Source: Cololabis saira (lineage: Eukaryota; Chordata; Actinopteri; Beloniformes; Belonidae). Taken from it: 64,000 nucleotides of DNA. The stretch covers positions 31,814,879 to 31,878,878 of the forward strand of contig NC_084596.1 of assembly GCF_033807715.1 (NCBI RefSeq), read 5' to 3'. This document shows, in pieces, positions 11,337-46,533 of the stretch (positions are counted from its first letter, which is position 1; every line of letters begins with the position of its first letter). The position numbers and the translations under genes were made by a program. The notes under the pieces are model-generated. The model saw only the letters and a program-made list of their open reading frames with translations. It was not told the origin of the DNA and did not search any database.

Positions 11337-13504
11337 GTAAGAAATGCTCTCCTACAAAAGAAGTCACTTTTTCATGGAAGTGGGACAGAGCAAGGCCTTG
11401 TAGTGTTGACACTTTGTCAAAGTTGAAAAAGGACCCAAAGAGTTTCTTAGTCGGGTTACATTGCAATAAAACCGGGTTAAATTTCAATCTAAATCCAGAG
11501 TTTGAGGTTAAGGATCCTTTTCCTTTTTTTTTTTAATCTTTCTTTTCTTTTTGATTGGAGAACACAATGATGAGAGACTTCCAAACAACCCTGGAACAAG
11601 ACTAAGGAGCTGCTTTCAGCCTTTACATTCCTAACATGATAGTAAACCCAAGCTGTAATGTGTCATTTCAGTTTTTCCTGCTTGAATGCTTCCCATAAAA
11701 TAGGAGTTTAACCACCTACAATCCTGCCTCACCCATTTTCTCGCTCACACACAATCAGCTGCTGGAGGCCTCTGCTGTGGTGAAGCAGCCAATGCAACAC
11801 AGAGGCTTCTGTACAAAAACGGGCTTTTAAGACTTTTTGTTGAAGTGTACGAAGCTATGTCTGCAACCTTGTATTGGGAGGGTTGCAACCAAAACCCCCA
11901 GATTTATGCAGTGTTGGTACTCGGTGTAAGAAAGTGTAAATTCCAGGTATTCTGCAGGGTTGCTTTATATTTATTGTTCCTGGGAGCATGTGTCTATTGG
12001 TGTGCTCGCATACCCCAGTGGCACAGTAATCCCCCTTTAAGGTAATCCCTCTGTTTGCACAGCCCCAGTTGGCCGGACAGTTGTGTCTCCACACAGACAC
12101 ACACACAGCTGGAGTGGAGGGGGGCTGTTGGCAGAGGAGTGAGGAGCACTAACAGGTGGCGTTGGTTGGGGTTCAGACTCTTGGATCTAACTGGAGGCGT
12201 TGAAGATCCTCGCATACTCCTCGGATGTCCTCATGGCTCGAATGGGGGTCGACATCATAACAGTTTGCTGACTAGAGGGTTCCAGGTTGCTTTTTGTTGA
12301 ATGTAAAGGCCAAAATCACAACGCGAGAAGGGCCCATGTGCCAAAAAAACAAGCAAATAGTATGAATGTTTGAATTCATGAAGACAAAATTGTCAAATCT
12401 TGTATATTCACACTCGGCAATGTGGGAGCAAAACGAGAGCAGCTTTTCTCTTGTAGATTGAAGATGGCTTGCTCTTTCTCCCAGCCTCTTTCCAGCCTTT
12501 GACTGGCACAGCAGGTGGCCACAATGGTATGAATGGATTCGGAAGGAAGTCCCCCCCCCACCCCGCCGCCAGACCACTCCACTCACTGTGATTGGCAGAG
12601 ATGGCAGGCTGCCCTGGAGATAAAATGAGTTGTGCTTTAGAGAGCGTGCCAGAATCATCTCTGCATTATATTTCAGCAATAGTCTCCTAAGCATGTCATT
12701 AAATGTAGCTTTCAGGCTTCTGCCCTGGTTTTTACCTCCACTGGCATTTATTGTGGTCTTTAAATATTGCTGCTTACCACCAGTCATGTTAAAACTCTTA
12801 AAGTTTCATACTGTAACTACTCAGGTGACTTGTATTGAGATGCTGCAGGTAGTTCAAACAAAAATGTCCCGTGAGTGTCTGGTATTGATTTGGGTGATGT
12901 GTGATGCGGTCATGAGTGGACAGCTGGGAGATTCAATCACTGAGACTAGAATTGGGGGTGGTCTTGGTTGCATACGGCCACATTCCTGTAGAAGTGTCCA
13001 TGCAAATGTCCTGGGCCACTGTTAAACAAAAGCTCCTTGAGTGGTGAGTGCAAGTACAGAAGAATACCAAAGTATGATTTCCATATATGGGGAATCACCA
13101 CCTGGCTGCTCAAACCAACCACTTCACACTGTCTCTAAACATTTTCCACAGATTTGCCTTGAAAGTGCATGCATCCTGCTAATTAAATGCAGCAGTGCTT
13201 TTGGTCTCTGCTAGCTGAAATCCTGTTTATTTGCATATGAAGCATGAGATCCAAAAGTAGTTAAAATTGTAAACCTGGATATCTTAAGTGTTGTTGTATT
13301 TTTCTGGTCATGCCCCCCTGTAACTTGTTGTGTACTGAAAGAGTGGCAAGAACAGTAAAAGGGTGCGAGCATCTTCGTTTCTGTCCACAACTCTATGACC
13401 TGTCAAACCCTGCTAATAATTATCGGAATTGTTACAAAAACATTGATAACCACTTAAAAGTAAACCCGGTGCATACAGAGATTTAACCATGTCTGGGTGT
13501 GAAT

Positions 13505-13775
13505 TAGAGCAGCTCGATATTAGGGAAACATGTGACACGCAACATCTTATATGAAAAATGCAATGGGGATATGACTTGATATAAACAAATACTTTTAGTA
13601 TTTCTGTTAATGTCAGTGTCAATCATCTGATTGGTCACATACATTGTTGACATTTAGAGTGCAAATGCATGAGATTTGGAAAATAACAAACCGTGGTTGT
13701 ATATAATCTTTGTTTTTGCGATACTGATTTTGATATTGTGATAACGATACATTTTTGATATATTGTGCAGCCCTA
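13505..13775. mobile_element. Degenerate hAT-type MITE, 271 bp
   Basis: The 3' end, read in reverse, is TAGGGCTGCACAATATATC. The 5' end is a diverged copy, TAGAGCAGCTCGATATT. Flanks are GTGTGAAT (13497-13504) and GTATGAAT (13776-13783), a 7-of-8 target duplication. GATATTGTGATAACGATAC-type sequence near the end is typical of this teleost family. It belongs to the same broad family as the element at 39321-39941 but is older. Confidence 0.75.
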
Positions 13776-15473
13776 GTATGAATTATGTCCTTCAAATTAA
13801 TTTAATGCAGTGTAGCAACTGTTTAAAACTTAACATTACAGTAAATGTTGCATTGACTGCTCCACACCAGCGCTGATATCAGAGTTCTCTGCTACATTAG
13901 AACAATGTGTACACACTCGGCTCATAGCAGCGCAAGAAGCACTAGTAGAGGTCCGCAATCGTCAAGGGCCGAGGAACATCCCTACAATAAAAGTTCCCGT
14001 CTTGGGTAAGGTGCTTCAGCGCAGCCCCCAAACAATGGTTGGTGGGGCGGGGTGTTGATCTGCTGGTGTTTGTGTATGCTGTAGTCAGGAGATGCCATTT
14101 GTGGAGCCTAATCGATGTTAAAAACTTCTCTTCTGAGCCATCGACACCATCACTGCATCCCTAATCCTGCAGTGGTAGTGAATATGGTACACACCTTATA
14201 GCTTTCTGTGTCACTTTTGCAGTTTTTTTATGAATGAAAACATTATTTAAAAACTGACAACTGTCTGCTGGCTGCATGTCATCTTTGGATTAGGTTGATA
14301 AAGGTATTAAAGTTGTGTATCTCATGTCCGAGAAGGTCCTTTGATAGATTCCAGTAACAGCCCATTTTTGTTTCTTTGTCCAAACAAGTAGCATTTTTAT
14401 CAGAATTACAACATGACTTAATGTACTATGGTAACAATGTATGCATGTCCCTTTTGTATAACTATAATAAAGTTTTTCCCAGCACAATAAAGTGTTAGGC
14501 AGACACTTCTGAATGACAACGCACAGTGCAGAGCTTTTTCCTCTCCTGAGTGTCGGTGCATGCCAGCTACAGAAAGCCTCCTGCCTGCAGCGCTGCAGCA
14601 TTGTTGTTGGGCCCTGTGGGAAGTAACAGCCTGTGTCTCCTTAATCTGACACGGCATCACTGGCAGTCTGGCACACAGCTTCACATGTCCTTGGACGAGG
14701 CCTGGCTCCAGCATTTGTTTGAACAAATACTAGCGTCCTTTGTGCTCTTGGGAGTAAAGTTACCCATAAATATGAGCTGGATATGCAGTGGAATGTTTAC
14801 ACCTTTTTGAATTATGTCCTTTTGGTCTACAGTCATAAACTCAAATGTTTGCTCTTTAAAATTACTGATCTGAAGGCAGTTTCAATGGAAAAACAAATTC
14901 AACATACAAAATTGGAGAAACTTTCATCAACATGAAGAACAAATTCACTGCAGCCCAGCCATGTGTGTGTTGAAACTCGTATCAGAATCTAAGCAACCCC
15001 AGTTTTTGAACACCTGAGTATCACAGGTGCTTCATTGGGTTGAAAACAGTACTATTCTTATTCTAAGGTCATTTTCCTGCCTAATTGTACAATAGACTCC
15101 GTACGGCTGGGATCTCGGTTTGATTGGGATTCGTTTGAATGCTGCTCTTTTGTTTAAACAAACCCAAACCTTTTGAATAACATGTTCCCCTCCTCGCCTG
15201 TGGTGGCGCTGCACCAAGAAGTACTAGATGAAACATCAAGACAATCAACGAAGACCGGCAACTGTGATATATTTTTGTCCAGTTGCTTCTCTTAGAGCTT
15301 TTACATAGTCCTCACTCGACGTCTGACCACGAGACCTTTATTCCAGAAATCGCCTAGTGCATTTGTCTAGGTTGTGTTTAAAGTTAACTAAAGTGGTCTG
15401 GTGCGAATGCACCCTAAATGTCCCCATTAGGAATATAAATCCAAGTAATAGTAATAGTGATATGCTGAGGAAA

Positions 15474-16310
15474 CGCTACTTCTTTCCCTTTCGGCTGTTC
15501 CCTTCAGGGGTCTCCACAGCGAATCATCCATCTCCATCTAAAGCCTGATTTATGGTTCTGCGTCAAATTGACGCCGTGCACAGCCGTCACCGTGACGCCG
15601 TCGTGAACCCTTCAGACTTCTCCGTCACTCCATTTCTCCGCGGTGCAGTACCCCCCGTGACCACTAATTCGCGATCTTTTCCTGAATGCTTTATCCGACT
15701 TTTTCCGGTCACAGTGAATCAAAAAGATAAGGACAACTATTGTGCAAAAAAACAAAACTAAAAAAATCACACATACACGAAGAAAAGCTGAAAGTTCACG
15801 ATTGCTTCAAACCGGAAACCGGAAATGCGTTGCTGCCAAGCGAACCAATCACAGCCCTCTTGGTCTGCGTCGCCTCGACGCGTAGTTACAATTTTCGGGA
15901 GGTACACCTCAGTGACGGCGTGTGGTCTGCGTCGACGCGTAGCTTACGGCGTAGGCACGGCGTCGTTTTGACGCAGAACCATAACTCAGCCGTAACCCTA
16001 ACCTTTGCATCCTCTTCTCTCACACCAACCAACTTCATGTTCTTTTTCACTACATCTATAAATCTTTTTGGTTTTCCTCTCCATCTCCCTCCTGGCAGTT
16101 CTAACCTCATCATCCTCCTAACGATATATTCCCTCCCCCTCCTCTGTAGATTTCCACACCATCTCAGTGTGGCCTCTGACTTCCTCTCCAAAACATCTAA
16201 CGCGGGCTTTCCCTCTGATCCACTCGTTCCTGATCTTATCCATCATTGTCACTCCCAAAAAGAACCTCAACATTTTAATCTCTGTTACTGCTGAGAAACT
16301 ACTGTTGGTG
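15474..16310 (-). mobile_element. RTE-type LINE 3' fragment, interrupted by a MITE
   Basis: This is the tail of an RTE-clade retrotransposon on the minus strand. The translation from about 16191 down to 15993 includes LRWCGNLQRR, YIVRRMMRLELPG and KLVGVREEDAK, the conserved C-terminal end of RTE LINE proteins in fish (LRWFGHV-RR, ELPG, KLVGV-EEDA). The 3' noncoding tail continues at 15474-15541 (TTTCGGCTGTTCCCTTCAGG, CCACAGCGAATCATC). A Harbinger-type MITE (15542-15992) lies between the two parts. No 5' part of the LINE is present, as is usual for truncated insertions. Confidence 0.8.
15542..15992. mobile_element. PIF/Harbinger-type MITE, 451 bp, nested in the LINE
   Basis: Ends are inverted: AGCCTGATTTATGGTTCTGC at 15542 and, in reverse complement, CGGCTGAGTTATGGTTCTGC at 15992. 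Both flanks carry TAA (15539-15541 and 15993-15995), matching the 3-bp TWA target duplication of PIF/Harbinger transposases. Removing the element and one TAA rejoins a normal RTE tail. The inner sequence is rich in GACGC/GCGTC repeats and has no transposase. Related ends occur at 61241-61393 and, as a fragment, at about 24302. Confidence 0.8.
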
Positions 16311-17844
16311 TTTTTCAAGACTTCTTGTTGTTGTTTTTTGAATATGTTATCAGTAAAACCTCAACAATGTCATTCAGATTGATTCAAATCAGATGCGTGA
16401 CCCATATCCACGACGTAGGAGCTTGTGGCACAATTGGTGGTTCTCCCACAGAGCCGTCTGAAGAACGGCACATTGCTTTCAGCTAACCTCATTGTGTGTA
16501 TGACAGCCTCATTTAGGAAGGCCAGTAGAGAGGATACAATAATCTGCCTGTAATCGAATTTGCTCTGAAGTTCATTTGAACATATCATGTACTTTACAAA
16601 GTATTCATGTGCGTAATGTGCTGACTAAACTGCCCTTCCACCCCGGCTGTGTTGGTAAATGCCTCCGTGTTAAGACATGTGTTTGTATTTTGAATATTTT
16701 ATTAGAGCACTTTTGGGCTCCGCTGTAAAGACGGGGCATCTGCGCTCATTAGCATTTGTACAGCAGGGTCTGCATGTGTATGGGTGGTTGGGGGGACTGG
16801 GGGGGTGTAATGTCCCCGGTAGGGGAGCACCACAAGATACTTTCTCTTTGTCTACAACAAAAGCTGGATCGGGGGAGAGCAAAGAGGAAACCAAAAGTGT
16901 TCTTTCTGTGGTGCTCGACTGGGAAAGATGAACTTCCTTTCCATTTCTCCGTCCCCTGTTCCCAGGCAGTGGTTCGACAACAGGAGAGGATTACTGTATG
17001 GTTGTAGAAAGGAATTAATGAGAAGGACATAACCAGGCTTGGAGTAACGCTGTACATTTCAAGGGAGACTGGTTTGGAATATCAATAAAACACACTCTGG
17101 AGATGTTTTGGATGCTTTTCTGACATCTCCTTCTCATGGAAATGAAAGTGAAACATGGCTGTTGAACCAATTTGACACCTGACATGATGTGGACTTGTTC
17201 AGGCTTGTGAGCTGTTCAGTGCCATTCGGGAGGACTACACACTCGTGTTATATTTGTTCTTTAACTACATTGTGGACTTTGGGAGTCATATTTAACAGGA
17301 AAAAACAAGAACACGGAAATTCTGTGTCTCCTTATCAATTAAGTTTAATGCCTCCTGCAATCTTAACTCAGCATAAATCTGGTGTTAGATCAGTAATCTA
17401 GCCGTTTCTGCTTCTACAGAACTCAAGGAAAGCATAACAGTACACAGTAGGCCCATTTGTAAGAACTTCTTAAGACCGGTGATCTTCTTTTTTTTTTCCT
17501 CTATGTGGACACGATAACTGGTTTTGTTTCTACTCGTTGTTTCAGGTTGTCACACTTACACAATCAAAACCACCTTCACCTTCTTATCAAACTTTGTACT
17601 TTGTTTTACTCCAAACCAGCTAATGGAAACAACTGAAGCATGTCAGTGGCTCTGCAATATGACAGTATTATGGCCGGCCAGCCGGCCAGTTTTTTTTTTT
17701 TACTCTTTGATTGAGTTAGTTGTCTTGATTTCAGCCTAATTTCCAGCATGCAGAAGAAACTGCCTCTCGACGTCATTGCTGAGTCACACAAGCAAAGCAG
17801 GTGACATAGGCAGAGCGAAACCAAGACTAGTTTCAACAAAAGGG

Positions 17845-17882
17845 TGTGTGTGTTAGTGTGTTATTGTGTTAGTGTGTTAGTA
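17845..17882. repeat. GTGTTAGT-type simple repeat
   Basis: About five imperfect units of GTGTTAGT/GTGTTATT in yes1 intron 1. A simple tandem repeat likely to be length-polymorphic. Confidence 0.7.
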
Positions 17883-20160
17883 TGTCTATAAGTTCAGTTT
17901 AGTCAGATTTCAGTTTGGACTGACATGTCAAAACTACAATTTATGCGCTACTAATAAATCTTTTTTTCCCCGAACATTCAAATAAACTGGACTTTTTAAT
18001 ATTTTTTCACAATTGAGAGCCTTGAGCAAAAAGCTTTTTGTAATTATTTTTGCATTAAAAATGAAAGCTGTCCTTTGTCACATAAAGTATCAGTGTTTAT
18101 TGATGAATGTTCTGAAGTGATTGATAAATACTCTCATTCTTAAAGTAGGACTTCAGATTTACTTCTATTGTGAAGTTTAGTTTAAGGATTTAAAGGTCCA
18201 GAAAAACTTATATAATATATCTGGATACGCCTCTTTTGTCTTTCTTTTTTCCCCTCATTTTATTTCCTTCAAAAAAAACCGTAGCCCCACCAACAGTTGC
18301 ACTGCACCATCAGTGTCATCTCTCTTTGCTCAGTGAATCATATCCATTGTTGCTGTTTTTGTCTTTAAGCAGCATGTCGTTTTTAGACTCGGAGTTTATT
18401 GCAAACTTTCAAACTGACACAGAAAAACCCATTCAGAAAACAACAAAATTGTGTCCTTCTGGTGGCTGAGCTGTTTCACCAGCCTGTAATGTGATTTTTA
18501 TACCAGACACATTTATTTTATCAGCAGCCAGAGCGAATTCTGCCTGTCAAAACTGTTTCACGTTTCACTGCGTATTAACATCTTTAACTAATTGCTGGGA
18601 CGTGTAGTCCTGCCCCGCTCATGCAGCGCTCATTCTGTTGTCACTAGCTATTAGTGGTTGTCCTGTGGGTGGAAGTCTGGACCCGTCGGCTCAACAGCAG
18701 ACATGATTCTCACTGATTATTGGTGTAATAGTCTTATTCTCGTCACACGGATGCACTATAGTAATCACTGTGACTGAAATTGAGGGATGTAAAATATAAA
18801 TGACATTTAAATCTGTATATGAGAGTGATGAATACATGAAACTGATCAGACGCCAAACTGAAAGAGTAATTTTATAAGATTTTTCCATTCTGTTTCAGTA
18901 TCCATGTGCTTCATGTGCTGCCCTCCTTGCTTTTATTTTATTCTATCTCTTTGTGTCGTTTATCATAATTGATCTTCATCTGTCTTCTTCTCCGCTGTTT
19001 TTATTGACTTGGCTTTCAGTCAATACTCTTTATTCATTGAGAGAAAGTTGATTGACTTCCAAATGGATCAATAATCTTGCTACTGATCCCCACCAGGTTT
19101 CGTTGAAATGCAGCCATTCACAAGCTGTGGTCTTTATTTGAAGAAAATAAATGCAGATACCACAAGCAGGGCTAACTGTTAACCAAAGATTTCTTTGAAA
19201 AGAAATGAAACATTGACCATTTTGTCATTTTGATATTTTTACAGTAGGAAATGGACTAAACAGTGTGGAAACCTGAACAACTGAAGTAATGTCGGGACGA
19301 AGCTCTGCCTTTTCATAGGATTTGCAAATTTAAGTGAACGAGAGAGAGGACGTGCAGCTTACAGATTTTAAATGTACCTCTTAAATATTAAAATGCAGTT
19401 AAGGAACTTTTAAAACATTTAGGTCAAAGTGTCCCCCTACATGTGTGGAGGATTCAAGAATAGATTTGAGAATAGATTTAAACAAGACATTTACTTTTGC
19501 CATTATTCTCTTTAGTCTCTTAAGGCCGTTCAGCTGAGATTCTTAAAAACAAAACAAAAAAAAACTTCTGGAGTTATCAGCTGCCCCAGCTCTGTTCCAC
19601 ATGTCCCCCGTTCTGTCAGCATCAGTGCTTCCTGTCAGATTTCTTAAAATTATTTATTTCTGTCAGATTTCTTAAAAAGTTGCAGTATGCATTCATGCCT
19701 GCAACTAAAAAACAAGTTAATATGACCTAACCACTTCATGGAAAGCTTTCCCTGGCAACTGGCCCCCTACATAAACACGGTTGACACATGTGCATCCTTC
19801 TTCTGCGCTCCAACCAACCCTGTAGCAAGTTCCTCATATTCAACATCCTGTCTGGAAGACCTTTTGAGTTGCCTCCGCCGTGACGTCCAAGCGATATGGA
19901 AGAGATGACAAGGACGGAGGGCCAGTCCCATTTTCCATGTTTTTTGCCTTGAGTAAGGATGGGAGACCACAAGACCTTGATGACACTTCCTAAAGGAAAG
20001 AAAAATCTAATATTCCATCAAATGAAATAGAAACTGATATTTTAACATGAAAAAAACCTCTTGTTGTTGCTTTAATGTGCATGACTTCTTCCAGAATCCA
20101 ACAATATTGATGAGAGTTGATCATAAATCAACAAATTACAGCAAATGTATCGACAGTACA

Positions 20161-20213
20161 TGGTATATTTCATACATAATTACAAGAATAGCCGTTTTGT
20201 ATGAAATATACCA
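20161..20213. repeat. Perfect 15-bp stem inverted repeat with 23-base spacer
   Basis: TGGTATATTTCATAC at 20161-20175 is exactly complementary to GTATGAAATATACCA at 20199-20213. An extra A-T pair inside extends the stem to 16. It could be a relic of a palindromic MITE or a small hairpin transcript; no further evidence favours either. Confidence 0.5.
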
Positions 20214-21767
20214 CTACATTTAAATGGCACGTTGCAAACTGAAACATATTTTTCCAAAGGAGAAGTGACTCAGCAAAGGTCATGTACTCAGCTTTGTGAG
20301 TAGATGGTACTAGTTATACCTCACATCCTCCTCCTAGAATAACTTTTTTTATTTTTACAAGCAGCACAGCTACCATGGGTTGCTATTCTGGCACAAAAGA
20401 CATTCCTTCCTGCATTCTGCTTGAGCAGCACACAAATAATCGTGGCCCGTCACTGACAGGCTCTTGAAATTATTAGGTGGCGTTTTTCAAATGCCAGGAT
20501 GTGACTCATTAGAAGTGAGGCAGTCTGGAGGCTGATCTGTCGGGCCGTGGCACACGCAGGCCGCAGAGAAGTAGTTTGACAGAGAAGCTTAAGGTGACAC
20601 GCCGATGAGTCAACTGTGCAGACTCTGCGCAGGGTGCTGGCAGCTGAAGACGCCACACACAAGCTCATACGTGGACCTACCTGGAACTGCAGGAACCGTT
20701 TTTCTGCATATGAAACGGGAGCAGTCTGCATGCAGATGGAGGACGGATGTTTAGCCCTGTGGGTGTTCTCAGTGGAGTCAGGGCTGTGCAGTCTGCACGG
20801 TTAGAGGTTTTATCATTTACTTTATAAATTGTAAGCAGCAATTATGTCGCACTCACGTTGACCATGTTCCACTTGCAGAGTGGGGGAAAAAAATCATTGT
20901 CTCCAGGAACGACACAATTCAGTTATTTAGTAAAACGTAGACCCTGAACCTTTACAAATAAGAGATTAGCCCTTTTTCAGCTACCGGTATGCTAATTCAT
21001 ACACAGCTCACACATGGTATTTAGAACAGAAAATCAGCGAAGTAACATGTACTCTGATTAAAAAGCAAGCAGATGACTTGTGAATAAAGTAAGACAGATG
21101 TGTGATCATCCATTCTGTGTGGATGGTTTTGTTCATGCGAGTACCAGGGGTACGTGTGGTTTTCCTGACTTTCAAAGTTGGAATTGAGAAACTACCGACT
21201 AGGAACTTGTGTGTGTAGTAGTAGTTGATAGCTATGAAAGGTTGATACCAACACAAACACACACCGCTTGCTGGCCTCCAGTCTTTAAAAAAAAAAAAAA
21301 AGTTTTTGTGCTGATTACTTTTGGGAACAGTGAACTTCAAATGCTTTAGACTCAACCGTGTTTCATCTAAATGTGATTCTCAACTTGTAGTTGGCACTAA
21401 AATACCACCACAGTGAACACATCATTGTTTCACAGATTATTCTGGCAACTTTTATTGGCTGCATTTCAGGCTTTGCTTGATTTAAATATATTTATTTGCT
21501 GAATTAAAAAAAGTAACATATCCATTATTAGAGGGGGGGATTTGTTTTTTAATGTGTTTGACAACATATATTTGGATGTCTGAGGGGACGACTGAATACA
21601 AAAACCTTGACATAAAATAGCCCTGTAATTTTTTTTTGTGGATGCTTATTTGAAAGGTATTGTGAGTATAATCAGATTAAAATTACTCTGCTGCCTGCTC
21701 ACTCCTCAGGTTAAGGAGGAGACCTCCCGGGGTTGGTAGAGGGAGCAATGCCCAGGACTGTAGCTTA

Positions 21768-22369
21768 TGGCCCTTTTCCACTAGTACCTACTCAGCGCGC
21801 CTCTACTCGCCACGCCCCCGTCTTGCGCTTTTCCACCACGGGCCGAGGCGGATAGAGCCGTGCCAAGCAGATACTTTTTCTATACCGAGGTTCTGAGCGT
21901 GCTGAGTCGGCCCTGGATCTGACGTCATCACCCTCCGCGCCACTGATTGGTCGGGGGGCCGTCAGACGTTTGAATCAGGAAGCGGGAGTCAGCGCGAGAG
22001 CGACTCGCAGCGATTTTATATCAGCGCAATACAGCGCAAACATCTGTTTGATGACCCAACTCTGAGTTGCAGATGTTCATAAACCTGGTGGCTGACGAGA
22101 GAATTAAAAAAGGGATGTAGACGGGTGATAAGGAACGATCAGATCCACAGGCTCTGTTTTCTTCTCAGCCGCTCGCGGCTCCAGCTGATTTCTCATCAGC
22201 GCAGACACGAACAAAAGGGTTGCACAATCGAGTACGTCACAGCAGCTTCACCCCAACCCGCCCACTTCTCCCCTGGCTGTGGAAAAACAAACGGGGACAA
22301 AGCGGGTGGAGCCGGGACGATGCGTGACGAGCCAGGGCGCGCTGAGTAGGTACTAGTGGAAAAGCGCCA
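21768..22369. mobile_element. PIF/Harbinger-type non-autonomous element, 602 bp
   Basis: Long terminal inverted repeats: TGGCCCTTTTCCACTAGTAC at 21768 and, in reverse complement, TGGCGCTTTTCCACTAGTAC at 22369. Both are followed inward by CTACTCAGC. The flanks are TTA on both sides (21765-21767 and 22370-22372), the 3-bp duplication expected of Harbinger. The interior is GC-rich compared with the surrounding intron (TGACGTCATCACCC, GAGCCGGGACGATGC). No transposase domain is recognisable. Confidence 0.8.
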
Positions 22370-22919
22370 TTAGGTAGAGCACTGGGTGATGAAAATGGGG
22401 ACAAAAATCGGGGATAAAAATATAAAAAAAAGATTACTCTGCTTCCTCATCGGATGTTGATAATGCAAAGAAGGAACAGATTAAAACCTTTTTTTTAAAG
22501 ACAGACCCATCATAAGGGGTGGGTGGAGTTAAGTGTCTGGCCACACCCTGTTAAACTCTACAAATAAAGAAGGTGTACGGGGATGGTTAAAAAAGGTGTT
22601 GCTGTTGTGTGTTTTTGTGCTATTTTGACCGAAACATGTCAGACATTTCATTAACACATCAGACAATTATCAGCTTGTTAAAAATGGGCGGCATCTCTGC
22701 AATTAGAAATTCTCATTTGCAGCCTAAATATCTGTTTAATCACTTCAGTTAAACCTACAAGCTGAAACCTGTGTTTCTGACCTCTGATTCATTGATTAAC
22801 GTTCATCACTTGTTTGAAAGCAAATACTCTTTTTGTGGTCAGATCAAAGCAGCACGTGTAGCCTCATACTTTGATTTGACCCTCAAAGTCTTTTTTCTTT
22901 CTTCCCTGCAGGCTTGACG

Positions 22920-44733
<21,814 letters not shown>

Positions 44734-46533
44734 TCCGCGCGACTGAGGTACATCGTTGGAGGTCACGCGACACAAGTTCAACAAGGCTGCAAGGAAAGGG
44801 TTTTTCTTACAAACTAGTCTGCAGTGACACTGGCAAACCTGAAAATGAAGCGTGGAAATGGGTGTCTTATGCTCTGGGAACTCTGCTGATCCGAATAATC
44901 CACGTGGGCCGGCCACAACACTGTGATCTAAACCAGGGGGATTTCAAATGAATGAGTACATTCAGATGCAGAGGGGTTTGGGGGGGGTTTTGTTTTTTTT
45001 GTTTTTTTTTTTAATATAAATAAATTCCCCCACTTTTTATTTTCATTTATACAACTCTTTTAATATTTGTGCCCGGAACTTTTGTATGTGCAAGAGATTG
45101 ATGTGAACATGTAGGTTGGTAAGGATGTTTTTTTTTTAAAGTGACCAATAACTGTGGTTGAATCGTGGAGTATGTGCTGCGACTGTGAAGCTTTGACCTA
45201 AAAGCTTGGAAGAGATGTAAATGAAAAAGGTCTGCTGTAAGGATGCAAGAATGTACCGAGAGTAGTAGAGTAAATGTACTGTACATACAGTATGTATAAA
45301 AAGATGTATTTGTGGCAGGTGTGATCAGGTGGACAATAGAGAAAGACATTTCTTGTATGTTTTTTTTTTTTTAACACACTTGAATGGCTAATTTTACATC
45401 AGTTTATTTTGCTTTTACCTTTTTTGTTTTTAAAACTGGGACTTGGAATTATGAAAGCGTATTTTGATGATTTACAGCAGTTTTTTTTAATTAACATTTT
45501 TATAAATGTCTAGTAAGAAAAAAACATTTCAGCTGCGAGAAATCTTTTTTGGTCCACGGTTCAGATTATTAAAAAAGACTAAAATTTCCTTTTCTATCAT
45601 TCATATTTAAGCAGTTAAAGTTACCTTGTGTAGCCATACCACTTCTGACCACATGGCGGAAGCACATTGCAGGAAAGTTCGTGTCCGTTTCTCAATTGCA
45701 GGTTTGGACTTGTGAGCTTGGTAGTTCGTATTTAGCAAGTACAACTCAATTGGAGCAACAATGTATCTGTGTACTTGAAAACATAAACCAGACTCAGAAT
45801 GGACCATGGACTTGTCTGGCAAAAGTGTTTTTAACCGTTACTTTATGTGATATTTTTAATGGGTAATACGCTTTTGTACTTCTGCCGTGTTATAAAGTTC
45901 AGTGGAAGCAAAAAGAAAATGTCGGAGGAAATAAAAAATTAGGCTATCCTGATGATTTAACCACAAATATGAAGTGAGAAAAGCTATATTCCTGTACGGT
46001 AACATCTTAAAACTTCGTTCAGTTAGACTAAACCAGGGTTGTAAATTCATTTTTTTTTTCTTTTTTTTTTTTCCTTGTCATTACGTCGGGTTTTTCATGG
46101 GCAATGCAGTCGGAAGTCTACACAAATCTCCCCTGGATGCATCCTGGATCAAACGGGTGGTGGAACAGCACTGCCTGGGATTTGGACCGTACTTCTCGAT
46201 GCAGATTTTGACTTGGAGCAGTACTTAAGCTGCGTCTGTTTCACGAGTACAGACAAGTACACATATTGAGAACCCGCTCATGTGTCCGCCCCTGCTGCGG
46301 TGGTGCGTTCGAATGCACGCGGAACTGTGGGAAAAAATTACCTCCGTCTAGGAAAAGTGCAATAGAGCAGCCACTCAATTGGACTGGATTTCAGCTCAAA
46401 AACTCCCATGTAGAACAATGCTAGTGAGATAACGTCACCTGAACCCGGTGGTGCACACGCTTGAGGTTTTGATTGTTCAACTGTTTCATTTTCAGTCTTC
46501 AGTCTCCATTGGTTGTAAATTGATTGTATAGAC

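Larger units (their letters stand above)
11337..22911 (+). other. yes1: yes1 intron 1 (about 11.6 kb)
   Basis: Long first intron inferred from the donor at 11337 and the polypyrimidine-AG acceptor (TTTTTTCTTTCTTCCCTGCAG) ending at 22911. It holds a hAT MITE (13505-13775), an RTE LINE tail split by a Harbinger-type MITE (15474-16310), a GTGTTAGT microsatellite (about 17845-17882), a perfect short hairpin (20161-20213) and a 602-bp Harbinger-type element (21768-22369). Enhancers are commonly sited in such introns, but none can be named from sequence alone. Confidence 0.5.

Noticed and set aside
12272..12787. 171-codon minus-strand open frame
   Set aside because: Low-complexity and arginine/serine-rich translation with no domain. 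It lies in yes1 intron 1 and lacks splice or conservation clues.
15740..16294. 184-codon plus-strand open frame
   Set aside because: It runs across the end of a MITE and the antisense strand of an RTE LINE, so it is a shadow of repeat sequence.
22914..22919. Upstream in-frame TTG as a yes1 start
   Set aside because: A TTG start would put two residues before the Met and destroy the Gly2 myristoylation signal; the ATG at 22920 gives the family-standard MGC start.
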